In this document: in pieces, positions 19,359 through 30,046 of the stretch
Numbering within the stretch: position 1 is the first letter of the stretch
How the letters are laid out: every line of letters starts with the position of its first letter
Origin: Gammaproteobacteria bacterium
Lineage (GTDB): Bacteria > Pseudomonadota > Gammaproteobacteria > Steroidobacterales > Steroidobacteraceae
Assembly: GCA_025355165.1 (NCBI GenBank)
Contig: JANYAD010000030.1
Coordinates: 23,854-87,853 of the forward strand
Reading direction: 5' to 3'
Length of the DNA stretch: 64,000 bases
Position numbers and translations under genes: made by a program
Notes under the pieces: model-generated
Seen by the model: only the letters and a program-made list of their open reading frames with translations
The model's database searches: none
Told to the model about the DNA's origin: nothing

Positions 19359-20818
19359 ATGAGTTCAGTAATCTCGCCCAGCAGTGCATCGAGCAGCGCT
19401 CCCCCCAATACCCTTATTACCTCCACGGGTATCGGGTCCGGACTCAACATCAGTTCCATTGTGTCCTCGCTGACCAGCGCCTACGGGGCGGCCCAGACCT
19501 ACCAATTGACCAACCAGCAAACCCTCTTGGATTCGCAGGTGTCGGCCTATGGGACATTCGCCAGTGCGCTCGACACCCTCAAGCTGGCAGTCCCGTCACT
19601 TGAGGATGCGAAGCTGTTAGCCGGCTTTACGGCAAGTGTCGCCGACAAAAGCATTGCCACCGCAACCACCAGCGCGTCTGCGGTTGCAGGACAGTATTCG
19701 TTGCAGGTAAACAATCTCGCGACTTCTGCGACGCTCACCTCGCAACCCGTGGTGGGTGGTGCGGCAGCCGCGGTGGGCACCGGGACCCTCACCATTGCGG
19801 TGGGTGCCGCATCAACTTCGATCAACATCGACACCAGCAACAACTCATTGTCCGGCATCGCCGCGGCGATCAATTCGGCCACGAACAATCCAGGCATCAC
19901 CGCGAGCATCATCAATACCACGGGCGGCTCGCGCTTGGTTCTCACCGGCACGACGACGGGCTCTGCGAACCTGATCACGGTTACGCCGGCGGGAGGGGAC
20001 GGCGGCTTGGCCTCCCTCGCCCTCACGCAGACGCGGGCAGCGCAGGATGCAAGTTTTGCGATCAACGGCTTTTCAGCCACCAGCGCTAGCAACCTGGTCA
20101 GCAACGCGATCACCGGCGTGACATCGATCTGCTGCAGTCATCAGCCGCCGGGACGCCGACGACGCTGAGTGTCAGTCCGGACACCACGGCGGCAAACGCT
20201 TCCATCGATAAATTCGTGACTGCGGTCAACGGCGTGCTGAGCAGCATACAGACCCTGACCGCTTACAATCCCGCGACCAAAGCCGCCGGTCCGTTGAATG
20301 GCAACGCGACGCTCGAATCGTTCCAGAACCAGCTGCAAAGCATCCTCGGTAAAATCACGACCGGCGCGCCGGGAAGCGTAAAATCCCTGACCGATCTCGG
20401 AATCAGCGCAGGTGCCGGCGGCACCTATTCCACCGATGAAACCAAGCTGGGCAATGCCTTGAGTGCCAGCCTTGCATCGATCGGCAATCTGCTCGGCGGC
20501 ACCAACGGCATTGCCACCCAAGTCGCCAGTTTAGTCGACGGCTACATCAAGCCGGGCGGCTTGCTCGATACCATCAACAAGGGCTTGCAGACCGGATTGA
20601 GCAGCGTCTCGACGCAACAGGCTGCGCTCACTGCTGACTTGGCCGCCTACTCGGCCAGGCTCAGCGCACAATACAATGCGATGGACCAAGCGGTCGCGCT
20701 GCTTAAGCAAACCCAGACTTATTTAAATGCTGAGTTCAACCCGACTGCGAATGCAGCATCGGGAACCTCGTCAAGCAATTCAAGTTTGGGAAGCGGCAAT
20801 CTCGGCGTCGGCGGCTAG
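19359..20818 (+). pseudogene. fliD: Flagellar cap protein FliD, split by a single-base frameshift near 20122
   Basis: ORF 19359-20168 carries the FliD N-terminus up to NAITGVT and then a nonsense tail. In the other frame from 20123, ATCGATCTGCTGCAGTCATCAGCC = IDLLQSSAAGTPTTLSVSPDTTAANASIDKFVTAVNGV runs in frame into ORF 20216-20818. Confidence 0.9.
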
Positions 20819-20820
20819 CG

Positions 20821-21228
20821 GTGTACCCTCAGCGGGGCGCGGCTCAATACCGCTCAGTCAGCAACCACGGCCTGGTTGCCGAGGCCAGTCCTGCGAGGCT
20901 GGTGCAGATCGTGTATGAACAGATGCTGACGAACCTCGCAACGGCGCAAGGCTGCATGGCGCGTATTCAGAACAACATGCCCGTCAACGAGGTGATCGCC
21001 AAGGGCAAGGCCATGGGCAAGGCCATTCGGCTGATCGATCATCTTAATAATACGCTCGATATGGAGCGTGGCCAAAAGATTGCGCAGGATTTGCGCGCTC
21101 TCTATGTATACATGCTGGCCCGCCTGACCCTCGCCAATGTGGCTAACGATGCGATGATCGTTGCCGAAGTTTCCCGGCTGATCCAAACCGTGAAAACCGG
21201 TTGGGATCAAATCGTCGATACTCGTTGA
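20821..21228 (+). CDS. fliS: Flagellar export chaperone FliS
   Basis: GTG start; ASPARLVQIVYEQMLTNLATAQGCMARIQ...AIRLIDHLNNTLDMERGQKIAQDLRALYVYMLARL. Confidence 0.93.
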   Translation: MYPQRGAAQYRSVSNHGLVAEASPARLVQIVYEQMLTNLATAQGCMARIQNNMPVNEVIAKGKAMGKAIRLIDHLNNTLDMERGQKIAQDLRALYVYMLARLTLANVANDAMIVAEVSRLIQTVKTGWDQIVDTR

Positions 21229-21536
21229 TGGGTGCGCAAGACTCGTCGGTCTTGGCGCGCGCGTTGGCGCTCTCGATGCAGATGCTCGGTGCCGCCGAGC
21301 GTGGCGGCTTGGCGGCACTGCAGTCGCTCGACGCGCAGCGTATGGAGCTGCTAAAGTCATTTCGGATCGATACTCCGCGGCCGAATGCGGCGGATCAGGC
21401 TTGTCTGCAGCAAATTTCCGAGCTGAATGACCGGGCGATTGGGCTGCTGGAACATCATCAGCGCAGCGTGGGGCGCGAGTTGGATTTGGCCGGCGTTGGC
21501 CGCCGGGCGGTGGCTGCCTATGGGAATCATGCTTGA
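21228..21536 (+). CDS. FliT-like flagellar chaperone
   Basis: Small helical ORF overlapping the fliS stop (TGATG); fliT position downstream of fliS. Confidence 0.6.
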   Translation: MGAQDSSVLARALALSMQMLGAAERGGLAALQSLDAQRMELLKSFRIDTPRPNAADQACLQQISELNDRAIGLLEHHQRSVGRELDLAGVGRRAVAAYGNHA

Positions 21537-22113
21537 GTCGATTTTGGGCGATGGACTAATATTCGAGGAAGTGTTGCCGGTGTCCTGGACCCCCGGACCC
21601 CTCGCGGATGGCTTGATCCTGTCAAGGCTCAATGCGGACAACCATCAGCTTCTCGGCGCTGAGTCATCCTTAGACGAGGTGCGGGTGCACGAGGCGCTCA
21701 AGGACGAGTCGGCTGCTCTGCTGCATGAGCTGCAGCGCCTCGAGTACAAGGTCAATATTCTGCTGCGCCTCACGGCTGAGCTGTCGCTGCGCAGTAGCGG
21801 TCTGCCCGCCGCCCAGCGGGTGCGGATGTCCTCGCAGGCCATGGAATGGTTCGCTGATCACCATGCACCAGAGGGCATATTGAAGGACGTACCCAGTGGG
21901 GCCACCGGCACCGTGGCAATCTACATCAACCCCGCTTTGCCCCAGCCTCTCAAGATTTCTTGCGTAGTTAGCGGCCAACGCATTATTGAGGAAACCCGCT
22001 CTACGCAACTGCGCTTCGTGGGCTTGAGCGATGCGGTGGTGGACATGCTGGAGAAGCTTATTTTTCGCCACCATCGACGTTTGGTAGCAGGTGCAAGGCT
22101 CGCGGCGAGTTAG
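21529..22113 (+). CDS. Atypical PilZ-domain c-di-GMP receptor-like protein
   Basis: LQRLEYKVNILLRLTAELSLR...VAIYINPALPQPLKISCVV...; resembles PilZ-type proteins encoded between fliS/T and fleQ in related taxa. Confidence 0.6.
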   Translation: MLESILGDGLIFEEVLPVSWTPGPLADGLILSRLNADNHQLLGAESSLDEVRVHEALKDESAALLHELQRLEYKVNILLRLTAELSLRSSGLPAAQRVRMSSQAMEWFADHHAPEGILKDVPSGATGTVAIYINPALPQPLKISCVVSGQRIIEETRSTQLRFVGLSDAVVDMLEKLIFRHHRRLVAGARLAAS

Positions 22114-22150
22114 CGACTCCGCTCCCGCCGGGGACAATCACCGCGCCTCA

Positions 22151-22171
22151 GTTTAAGGGATGCCCTTAAAC
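22151..22171. repeat. Perfect 9-bp inverted repeat with 3-nt spacer upstream of fleQ
   Basis: GTTTAAGGG-atg-CCCTTAAAC. Confidence 0.85.
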
Positions 22172-22338
22172 TCTTTACGGGGATTTGCCATCTGCTTAAC
22201 TCTTAACTTCATCAGTTAGTATGCGGGCGAACTCGTTATTGATTGAGCAATGTCAAAGGGTTACGAGCAAACGTTAAGAAAAAACCCGAGATATTTGAAC
22301 TCCGTCACACTTTTGTAAACGGGAAGGAGTCCCGCGTC

Positions 22339-23784
22339 GTGCTTGAAGCCAAAGTTATTGTGATCGAACCCTCAGACGCGGAGGCGGCAGCCTTGCTGGC
22401 GCTGCTGCGGTTTTTGGATTTGGAACCGGTACACGTGCATGATCTGGCCGAGTTGCAACTACTCGGTTCCGCTTCGGAGTGTCTGGCGGCCATTGCGCGA
22501 CGCGAAACTGTAAGCACGCTCGGTGTCGCCCTGGTCGCGCAAATGCGCGCGATGCGCCAACCCCTGCCGGTGATTTGCATCAGCAGTGATGGACTGCCCA
22601 AGATCGCGGAGACCAGCAGCGACTTGGCGTGGCTACACCTAGAAACGCCAGTCAAGCAGCGTCGACTGTCTGCCGTATTGGATCAGGCCCAAAACGTGCG
22701 AAGCGGCCACCCCACACAACCGGGCGCGCATCGATTTCGCCCCAGCGGCGCCTCAAAAGCCATGCGGGCGGTGCATCGGCTGGTTGAGCAGGTTGCGCCC
22801 TTTGACAGCAATGTCCTGATTCTCGGCGAATCGGGCACGGGTAAGGAAATGGTCGCGCGGCATATTCACGAGCTTTCCGGGCGGGCTGCGCACCCCTTCG
22901 TGCCGATCAACTGCGGCGCCATTCCCGCAGACCTGCTGGAAAGTGAATTGTTCGGCCACGAGAAGGGCGCTTTCACCGGTGCATTGTCCACTCGAGTCGG
23001 GCGCTTCGAATTCGCGGAAGGCGGAACGCTTTTCTTGGATGAGATCGGGGACATGTCGCTGCAAATGCAGGTTAAATTGCTGCGCGTGCTGCAGGAACGG
23101 ACATTCGAACGTGTCGGGAGCAATAAGGTAATCCGCTGCAACGTACGAATCATTGCGGCCACACATCGCGATTTGGACGCCGCCATCATTGCCGGGCGTT
23201 TCCGCGAGGATTTGTATTATCGGCTGAATGTGTTCCCTTTGCAGATGCCGCCGTTGCGAGATCGGCTCGACGATTTGCCGGTGCTGATCGAGCACTTGGT
23301 GCAGCGTCAAGGCCATGCCGGTCGTCCCATCCAACTCGATCGATCGGCGATGAATTGTCTGGTGCGCAACCGTTGGCCCGGCAACGTACGAGAGCTCGCG
23401 AATCTACTGGAGCGGCTGGCGATCTTATTTCCCGCTCAAATCATTAGCGCCGCGGATTTACCGGAACGTTATCGCAGTGTTGCGGCAGAATGGCCGGGCG
23501 GCGAAATGCGCATTGATAGCACCCCGATGCCGGTGTCACAGTGTTTGCAGCAGCCGGAACCGCTCGAATCCGAGCCCGATGCCGTGGTATACGAAATGCT
23601 GAGCGAGGCGGCGCTGCCGATCGGCGGTCTCGACTTGAAGGACCATATGTCCGCAATCGAAATCGGGCTTATCCGCAAAGCGCTGGAGGAAGCTGACGGC
23701 ACGGTTGCCGGCGCGGCTCGGCTGCTGCGCATACGGCGCACGACGTTGGTCGAAAAGCTCCGCAAATACCGTCTCAGCGCCTGA
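22339..23784 (+). CDS. fleQ: Sigma-54-dependent flagellar master regulator FleQ-like
   Basis: AAA+ ESGTGKE and GAFTGAL motifs, C-terminal Fis-type HTH. GTG at 22339 with AAGGAG RBS looks better than the TTG at 22243 in the ORF track. Confidence 0.88.
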   Translation: MLEAKVIVIEPSDAEAAALLALLRFLDLEPVHVHDLAELQLLGSASECLAAIARRETVSTLGVALVAQMRAMRQPLPVICISSDGLPKIAETSSDLAWLHLETPVKQRRLSAVLDQAQNVRSGHPTQPGAHRFRPSGASKAMRAVHRLVEQVAPFDSNVLILGESGTGKEMVARHIHELSGRAAHPFVPINCGAIPADLLESELFGHEKGAFTGALSTRVGRFEFAEGGTLFLDEIGDMSLQMQVKLLRVLQERTFERVGSNKVIRCNVRIIAATHRDLDAAIIAGRFREDLYYRLNVFPLQMPPLRDRLDDLPVLIEHLVQRQGHAGRPIQLDRSAMNCLVRNRWPGNVRELANLLERLAILFPAQIISAADLPERYRSVAAEWPGGEMRIDSTPMPVSQCLQQPEPLESEPDAVVYEMLSEAALPIGGLDLKDHMSAIEIGLIRKALEEADGTVAGAARLLRIRRTTLVEKLRKYRLSA

Positions 23785-23858
23785 CAATTTATTGACGCCG
23801 CGCCCTGCGGTGCTGGTGTTCAAATCGTAACTGGTTGATACGCCGAACAAATACTGCC

Positions 23859-23875
23859 AAGGCACAGATGTTGCT
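23859..23875 (+). promoter_or_regulatory. Putative sigma-54 promoter of fleSR
   Basis: AAGGCACAGATGTTGCT, GG-N10-GC, just upstream of fleS. Confidence 0.65.
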
Positions 23876-23889
23876 TTCTCCCAAGTGGT

Positions 23890-25044
23890 ATGGCAGCCAC
23901 GCAACTCGACCTGATCGAAAATCGCCGCTCTGAGCTTCAAGCTGCATTCCTTGCATTCGGCTCGGTTTCGGAACACCTGTCCGGCGCTTTCGAGTCCCTT
24001 GGCAAGCAGGTTGCCCAGCTGCGAGCCGATCTTGGGGAGGCGCATGCGGGCCAGGAGCATCTAGCAGCCCGCCTGTCGGCATTGATCAAAAGCTTGCCCG
24101 GCGGAGTCCTGGTGTTGGACCGTGGCGGGCACATTCAAGAGTTCAATCCCGCGGCGTTGGACCTGCTGGGCGAACCGCTGGTAGGGCAGGCATTCGGGGC
24201 GGTGTGCGCGCGCGCGTTTCTTCTACAGAGAGATGCCGGCCCCGGCGCGCCCGGCGAAGCGGTGGAATTGCGCAGCGGCCGATTCGTCAATGTCTCGCTG
24301 CGCGCGCTAGAAAATAGCGGCGATGTAGTGCTGCTGACTGACGTCACCGAGTCGCATCTGATGCAGGCTAGCTTGACGCGCCAGCAGCGGCTCCTGACCT
24401 TGGGCGAGCTGGCAGCGGGCCTCGCTCATCAGATCCGCACACCTCTGGCAGCGGCCTTGCTTTACGCCTCGCAAATGATTCTCCCCGGACGAAGCGAAGC
24501 GGACCTTACGCGCTGTGCGCAGAAAACAGTCAGCAGCTTGAAGCAGCTCGACAAGTTGGTAAACGACATGCTGGCATTTGCCCACGGTGGGGCGGCGCGC
24601 GAAGCGGTCAGCGTCAGCGCCTTGCTCGAGCAAGTGGCACAGTGGTTGCGTCCGGCACTGACAGAGGGGACGCGCTTGACCATAGGCACCCAGGCGCCGG
24701 ATCTAATGGTGCGCGCCAATGCGCCCTCGCTGGTATCGGCAGTCTTGAACCTGGCTACCAACGCGCTGCAGTCAGCAGGAGCGCCGCTCAACTTGGAATT
24801 GCTGGCGAGGCGCAGTGCAACCGGACGCGCACAAATCATTGTGAGCGACAACGGCCCAGGCGTGCCGGCGCAAATCCGCGAGCGCATTTTCGAGCCTTTT
24901 TTTACCACCCGGGCGTCCGGCACCGGCATTGGGCTGGCCATCGTCAAATCAGTGGTCGAGGCGCATGGCGGCAGCGTGTGCCTTGCGGACGCCGCGTTCG
25001 GCGCCACCTTCATCATCGAACTTCCGGCAGAGGAGAGGCAATGA
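23890..25044 (+). CDS. fleS: Sensor histidine kinase FleS-like
   Basis: PAS-like region, LGELAAGLAHQIRTPLAAALLYASQM H-box, DNGPGVPAQIRERIFEPFFTTRASGTGIGLAIVK. Confidence 0.88.
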   Translation: MAATQLDLIENRRSELQAAFLAFGSVSEHLSGAFESLGKQVAQLRADLGEAHAGQEHLAARLSALIKSLPGGVLVLDRGGHIQEFNPAALDLLGEPLVGQAFGAVCARAFLLQRDAGPGAPGEAVELRSGRFVNVSLRALENSGDVVLLTDVTESHLMQASLTRQQRLLTLGELAAGLAHQIRTPLAAALLYASQMILPGRSEADLTRCAQKTVSSLKQLDKLVNDMLAFAHGGAAREAVSVSALLEQVAQWLRPALTEGTRLTIGTQAPDLMVRANAPSLVSAVLNLATNALQSAGAPLNLELLARRSATGRAQIIVSDNGPGVPAQIRERIFEPFFTTRASGTGIGLAIVKSVVEAHGGSVCLADAAFGATFIIELPAEERQ

Positions 25045-26432
25045 GCACAGTGAACGATGCGGTTTTGGTGGTCGAGGACGATGCCGCTCTGCGCGAGGCA
25101 TTGCTCGATACGCTGCGCGCGGCTGGGATCGCCGCAGTCGCGGCAGCCGATGCCGCCGAAGCTCTGGCACTGCTTGAGAGCGTCAACATCGGCTTAGTTG
25201 TATCCGATGTGCATATGCCCGGCGGCAATGGCTATGAATTGCTTGGCTCTATTCGGCGGCTGCACCCTTACCTGCCGGTGGTACTCATGACCGCGTACGG
25301 TACGGTCGCGCAGGCGGTGGCAGCCATGCGCGAAGGCGCCACGGACTACATTGTCAAACCCTTCGATGCGCAAGCACTGATCGAAATGGCCCGGCGCCAA
25401 CTGGCGGCGCGGGTCATGCCGAATGAGCTTATCGCCACCGATCCGGAATCTAAACGTTTGGTGGCGCTCGCCCGCAAGATCGCGCAGAACGATGCCACGG
25501 TGCTGATCACAGGCGAGAGCGGCACGGGGAAAGAGGTGTACGCCCGATTCATTCGCGACAATTCGCCGCGGGCCGAGAAACCTTACATCGCCATCAACTG
25601 CGCTGCGATCCCCGAGAACATGCTGGAAGCCAGTCTTTTCGGCCACGAAAAAGGCGCTTTCACCGGTGCACTGTCCGCGCACGCGGGAAAATTCGAACAA
25701 GCTCAGGGCGGCACATTGCTGCTCGATGAGATCTCCGAAATGGACTTGGGATTGCAGGCAAAAATTCTACGCGTCTTGCAGGAACGCGAAGTGGAGCGGC
25801 TCGGCAGTACCCGCACCATCAACTTGGATGTGCGGGTAATTGCCACGTCGAACCGCGATCTGCCTGAGGAAGTGCGCGCCGGGCGATTTCGCGCTGATCT
25901 TTTCTACCGGCTCAACGTCATGTCGCTGCGATTGCCTGCGCTGCGCGAGCGTCGCGGCGACATCCTGCCCTTGGCGCGCCGTGCAATTCAGGCATGCGCT
26001 CGAGCAAGTCAGGCCGCATTGAGCTTGTCTGTCCAAGCGGAGCAAAAGCTGATCGCTTACGACTGGCCGGGAAACGCGCGCGAATTAAACAACATCGTAC
26101 AGCGCGCCGCGTGGCTGGCAGCTGGAGGCACCATCGATGCCGCCGACCTCGATACGGGAGTTGCGAACCTGGCCGCAGCCGCCGCACCAGCGCAGGCCTC
26201 GATGCCGGTCACCGCGGTGCCCAGTGCGACCGATGCCGGCTTGGACCGGGATCTGAAAGATCGAGAGCGCGAATTGATACTGGCCACCCTGCGTATCACC
26301 GGCGGCAACCGCAAGCTTACCGCCGAGCGCCTAGGAATAAGTCCACGAACGCTGCGCCACAAGCTGCAGCAATTCAAGGCAGCCGGCATCAGTGTGCCGC
26401 GGATTCACGAACCACAATTCATGATGGTGTAA
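25041..26432 (+). CDS. fleR: Sigma-54-dependent response regulator FleR-like
   Basis: Receiver domain (VVEDDAALREALLDTL), AAA+ [15 protein letters not shown], Fis HTH; start overlaps the fleS stop. Confidence 0.9.
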   Translation: MSTVNDAVLVVEDDAALREALLDTLRAAGIAAVAAADAAEALALLESVNIGLVVSDVHMPGGNGYELLGSIRRLHPYLPVVLMTAYGTVAQAVAAMREGATDYIVKPFDAQALIEMARRQLAARVMPNELIATDPESKRLVALARKIAQNDATVLITGESGTGKEVYARFIRDNSPRAEKPYIAINCAAIPENMLEASLFGHEKGAFTGALSAHAGKFEQAQGGTLLLDEISEMDLGLQAKILRVLQEREVERLGSTRTINLDVRVIATSNRDLPEEVRAGRFRADLFYRLNVMSLRLPALRERRGDILPLARRAIQACARASQAALSLSVQAEQKLIAYDWPGNARELNNIVQRAAWLAAGGTIDAADLDTGVANLAAAAAPAQASMPVTAVPSATDAGLDRDLKDRERELILATLRITGGNRKLTAERLGISPRTLRHKLQQFKAAGISVPRIHEPQFMMV

Positions 26433-26433
26433 C

Positions 26434-26758
26434 GATGAGCAGCATGCAAATCACACAAGTACTGGCGGAAATGCGCGCGTTGCAAGCTCGCGCTTCAGGC
26501 ATCGGCGAGTCGCCGGTGATGGCAGCCGCGCGGCCCTCGGAATTCGCCAATTTGATGAAAGGATCCGTGGACAGCGTCGCAAGCATGCAAAACCATGCGG
26601 TCTCGCTGGCGAGTGCTTATGAAGCCGGCGACAAAAGCGTCGATCTCACCAACGTAATGCTGGAAATGCAAAAGGCCTCGCTGGCTTTTCGTGCAATGAC
26701 GGAAGTGCGCAACAAGCTCGTCGATGCCTATCAGCAAGTAATGAACATGCCGGTCTGA
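26434..26758 (+). CDS. fliE: Flagellar hook-basal body complex protein FliE
   Basis: ATG at 26434; KSVDLTNVMLEMQKASLAFRAMTEVRNKLVDAYQQVMNMPV; in frame with ORF 25994-26758. Confidence 0.94.
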
Positions 26759-26792
26759 TCAGATCGTCCCTTAAGACCTCGAGGTTTCACTC

Positions 26793-28424
26793 ATGGCCGA
26801 TATCGTACCCACTCCCGCGCCCCCACGCGGCCTAGCGGACATTCCGGGACTCAAGCAGGTGGGATTGCTCGCCGGTGTTGCCGCCGCGGTTGCCGCGGCG
26901 ATCTGGCTGGTGCTTTGGTCGCAAGGACAAAACTATACCGTGCTGTACGGACAGTTGTCCGAACGGGAAAGCGGCCAAGTGATGGATGCGCTCACCGCGG
27001 CGGGCATCGAGTTCAAGCTCAATCCATCGGGCGCCGTGTCGGTGCCCGAATCCAAAGTCCAAGAAGCCCGCATTCGATTGGCCAGCCAGGGGTTGCCGCA
27101 AAGTGATTCGATGGGCGTGGAAATGATTCAAAAGGAGTCCGCGCTCGGCAACAGCACCCTGATGGAAGGGGCGCGTTATCAGTCGATGCTCGAGACTGAA
27201 TTGGCTCGGACCATCATCAAGGTGCAAGGCGTGCAGAGCGCGCGGGTGCACCTAGCGCTGCCGAAGCCCTCGGTATTTTTGCGCGATGCGCGCAAGGCTA
27301 CCGCGTCGGTCATGCTGCAGCTGTATCCCGGGAGGCGGCTCGAGCCCGGTCAGGTAGCGGCCATCGTGCATTTGGTGGCATCGAGCGTTCCGGAACTGGG
27401 GGCCAGCGATGTGACCCTGGTGGATCAAGCGGGATCCTTGCTCAACTCGGCTGACGAAAATGCCGAGGCGGCTGCCAGCGCCCGTCAATTTGAGTACACC
27501 CGCAAGCTGGAGGAGAGCTACCAGAGGCGCATCGTGGAGTTGCTCGAACCCATGATTGGCTCGGGACGTGTGCGAGCCACCGTCACCGCCGATCTTGACT
27601 ACACTGTCACCGAGTCCACGCACGAGAACTATGATCCGCAAAAAACCGCCGTTCGCAGCGAACAGACCAGCAACGAAAGCCGCAAGGGTGGGGAGGGCTC
27701 GGAAGGAATACCGGGCGCCCTCAGCAATCAACCACCCGGCACCTCCGGAGCGCCGGTAATCCCCGGCGCGGCGACACCGGGAAATCCGGGCGCACCCGGC
27801 GCTCAAAACGCCGCGAGTGCCGGACCCAGTTCCAGCGCACAGCGCAGCACGCGCAACTTCGAAGTCGATCGCACGCTATCGTATGTAAAGCAGCCGGTGG
27901 GAACGCTGAAGCGCCTCAATGTCGGTGTTGTGCTCGATGACTGGCAGAAGGTTGACGCTGACGGCAAGGTGACGACCGAGCCGATGAGCGAGACCGATGT
28001 AAAGCGGTTCACGCAGCTCATCAAGGAAGCCATTGGTCTTAAGGAAGATCGCGGCGATCAGCTCAATGTGTTGAACCAAGCCTTCAAAGGCAGCATAGCC
28101 ATCGGTCCGGTAGAGAGCCTGCCACTGTGGCAACAGCCCTGGCTCAAGCAGCTGGCCAAACAAATCGTCGGCGCCTCGCTGGTGCTGCTGGTGGCATTTT
28201 TGGTGCTGCGGCCTTTGATGAAGTCCTTGACCAAGCCGGCGGGCCGATTGTCCGCGAGCGTGGACGATGTAGAAGGCGATCGCCTGAGCCTTTCGGGCCC
28301 AGGAAAGGCCATCAAACTTAGCCCAAGTTTCGAGCAGCAAATCGTCGCGGCGCGGACTTTGGTTGGCCAAGATCCGCGCCGTGCGGCACAAGTCGTCAAA
28401 GACTGGGTATCGGCGGATGGCTGA
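26793..28424 (+). CDS. fliF: Flagellar MS-ring protein FliF
   Basis: YTVLYGQLSERESGQVMDALTAAGIEFKLNPSGAVSVPESKVQEARIRLASQGLP. Confidence 0.96.
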   Translation: MADIVPTPAPPRGLADIPGLKQVGLLAGVAAAVAAAIWLVLWSQGQNYTVLYGQLSERESGQVMDALTAAGIEFKLNPSGAVSVPESKVQEARIRLASQGLPQSDSMGVEMIQKESALGNSTLMEGARYQSMLETELARTIIKVQGVQSARVHLALPKPSVFLRDARKATASVMLQLYPGRRLEPGQVAAIVHLVASSVPELGASDVTLVDQAGSLLNSADENAEAAASARQFEYTRKLEESYQRRIVELLEPMIGSGRVRATVTADLDYTVTESTHENYDPQKTAVRSEQTSNESRKGGEGSEGIPGALSNQPPGTSGAPVIPGAATPGNPGAPGAQNAASAGPSSSAQRSTRNFEVDRTLSYVKQPVGTLKRLNVGVVLDDWQKVDADGKVTTEPMSETDVKRFTQLIKEAIGLKEDRGDQLNVLNQAFKGSIAIGPVESLPLWQQPWLKQLAKQIVGASLVLLVAFLVLRPLMKSLTKPAGRLSASVDDVEGDRLSLSGPGKAIKLSPSFEQQIVAARTLVGQDPRRAAQVVKDWVSADG

Positions 28425-29427
28425 TAAGGTCGACGAACTCGCCGGGACGCAGCGCGCGGCTATCTTGCTCATGAGCTTGGGCGAGCAGGATGCCGCCAAT
28501 GTGCTCAAACAACTCGATGCCCGCGAAGTCCAGAAATTGGGCATCGCCATGGCAGAGCTCAAGGAAGTATCGCGCGAACAAATGAGCTCGGTGCTCGACA
28601 AGTTCATCGGCATCGCGGATGCCAAGGCTAACATCGCTGGCGGGTCGCAGGACTACGTGCGGCGCGTGCTCACCCAAGCGGTCGGAAAGCAGAAGACCGA
28701 TATGCTGCTCGACCGAGTATCAAATGGCCAGACCGGCCAAGGCATCGAGGCTCTGAAATGGATGGAAGCCAAGGCCGTCGCGCAGATCATTAGCGGCGAA
28801 CATCCGCAGATCGCCGCCATCGTCTTGGCGCACCTCGAGCCGGAACAGTCAGCGGCGATTATGCCGCTGCTAAAGGATGATTTGCGCACTGAAGTGTTGA
28901 TGCGCATTGCCTCGCTGAACGAAGTGCCCCAGTCGGCGCTCACGGAACTCGATCAGCTGGTGGAGAAGCAAGCAAACGTGGCACCGCCGACGCCCCTGCG
29001 GCGCGTCGGCGGTGCGCGGACAGCGGCCAATATTCTGAATGCCATGGAGCGTGAAAAGCTCAGCGAGGAACTCGGCAAGATCGAGAAGGCTGACGGCGAG
29101 ATGCACCAGCAGATCAAGGACCTTCTGTTCGTCTTCGACAACCTATTGGATGTCGATGACCGCGGCATTCAGGCGTTGTTGCGCGAAGTGGGGTCCGACA
29201 CGCTGGCGGTGGCGCTGCGCGGCGCGGAGCCCGGAGTGCAGGAAAAGGTACTGAAGAATATGTCGAAGCGAGCCGCGGAAATCCTCAAGGACGATATGGA
29301 AGCACGCGGTCCGGTAAAACTTGCGGACGTCGAAGCGGCGCAAAAGGAGATCATCGTCATCGCGCAACGCATGGCCGAAGAAGGCACTATTAGCCTCGGC
29401 GGCAAGGGAGCAGGTGATTTTGTCTGA
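28417..29427 (+). CDS. fliG: Flagellar motor switch protein FliG
   Basis: GTQRAAILLMSLGEQDAANVLKQLD...GEHPQIAAIVLAHLEPEQSAAIM. Confidence 0.96.
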   Translation: MADKVDELAGTQRAAILLMSLGEQDAANVLKQLDAREVQKLGIAMAELKEVSREQMSSVLDKFIGIADAKANIAGGSQDYVRRVLTQAVGKQKTDMLLDRVSNGQTGQGIEALKWMEAKAVAQIISGEHPQIAAIVLAHLEPEQSAAIMPLLKDDLRTEVLMRIASLNEVPQSALTELDQLVEKQANVAPPTPLRRVGGARTAANILNAMEREKLSEELGKIEKADGEMHQQIKDLLFVFDNLLDVDDRGIQALLREVGSDTLAVALRGAEPGVQEKVLKNMSKRAAEILKDDMEARGPVKLADVEAAQKEIIVIAQRMAEEGTISLGGKGAGDFV

Positions 29428-30046
29428 CGTGAACCCGAAGCAGGCAACTGTCGCCCTGTGGGCGGTACCCGATATGGAGAGCCCCCCCGCGCAGCAAAGA
29501 ATGGCTACGGTCGGCGGTCTTGCCGATCTGCAGGCCGAAGCGCACAAAGAAGCGTTCGAACAAGGACTCGCGGAAGGACGCGCCGCCGGGCGCGCCGAGG
29601 CGCGCGTGCAGGTCGAACGGCTGGCCGGCATGTTCTACGATTTGGCCAAGCCATTTGATGTTCTCGACGCTGAAGTCGAGCGCGAGCTTCTCACTTTGGC
29701 GATGGCGCTCGCGCGCCAAATCGTACGGCGCGAATTGAAAACCGATCCGACACAAATTATCGGCATTATTCGCGAGGCCATTGCCGCGCTACCTGTGGCG
29801 ACGCGCGATGTGCGGGTGCATTTGCATCCGGAAGATGCCGCGGTGGTCAAAGAGCACTTGGCGCCGACGGAAAATGAGCGTGCGTGGACCATCGTTGAAG
29901 ATCCCGTCATGGCGCGCGGCGGGTGCCAGATCGCCACCGCTACCTCGCGAATCGACGCGCGTCTGGAGACCCGGCTCGGCGGTATCTTAAGTGAACTGCT
30001 GGGTACTGAACGACATGCGCCTGTAGCTCGCGGCGGAACTGCTTGA
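29414..30046 (+). CDS. fliH: Flagellar assembly protein FliH
   Basis: FliH-type sequence between fliG and fliI; start GTG 29414 (AAGGGAG upstream) or TTG 29420. Confidence 0.88.
   Translation: MILSDVNPKQATVALWAVPDMESPPAQQRMATVGGLADLQAEAHKEAFEQGLAEGRAAGRAEARVQVERLAGMFYDLAKPFDVLDAEVERELLTLAMALARQIVRRELKTDPTQIIGIIREAIAALPVATRDVRVHLHPEDAAVVKEHLAPTENERAWTIVEDPVMARGGCQIATATSRIDARLETRLGGILSELLGTERHAPVARGGTA

Noticed and set aside
20110-20130. Programmed -1 frameshifting in fliD
   Set aside because: No X-XXY-YYZ slippery sequence at the junction; simple deletion or sequencing error is more likely
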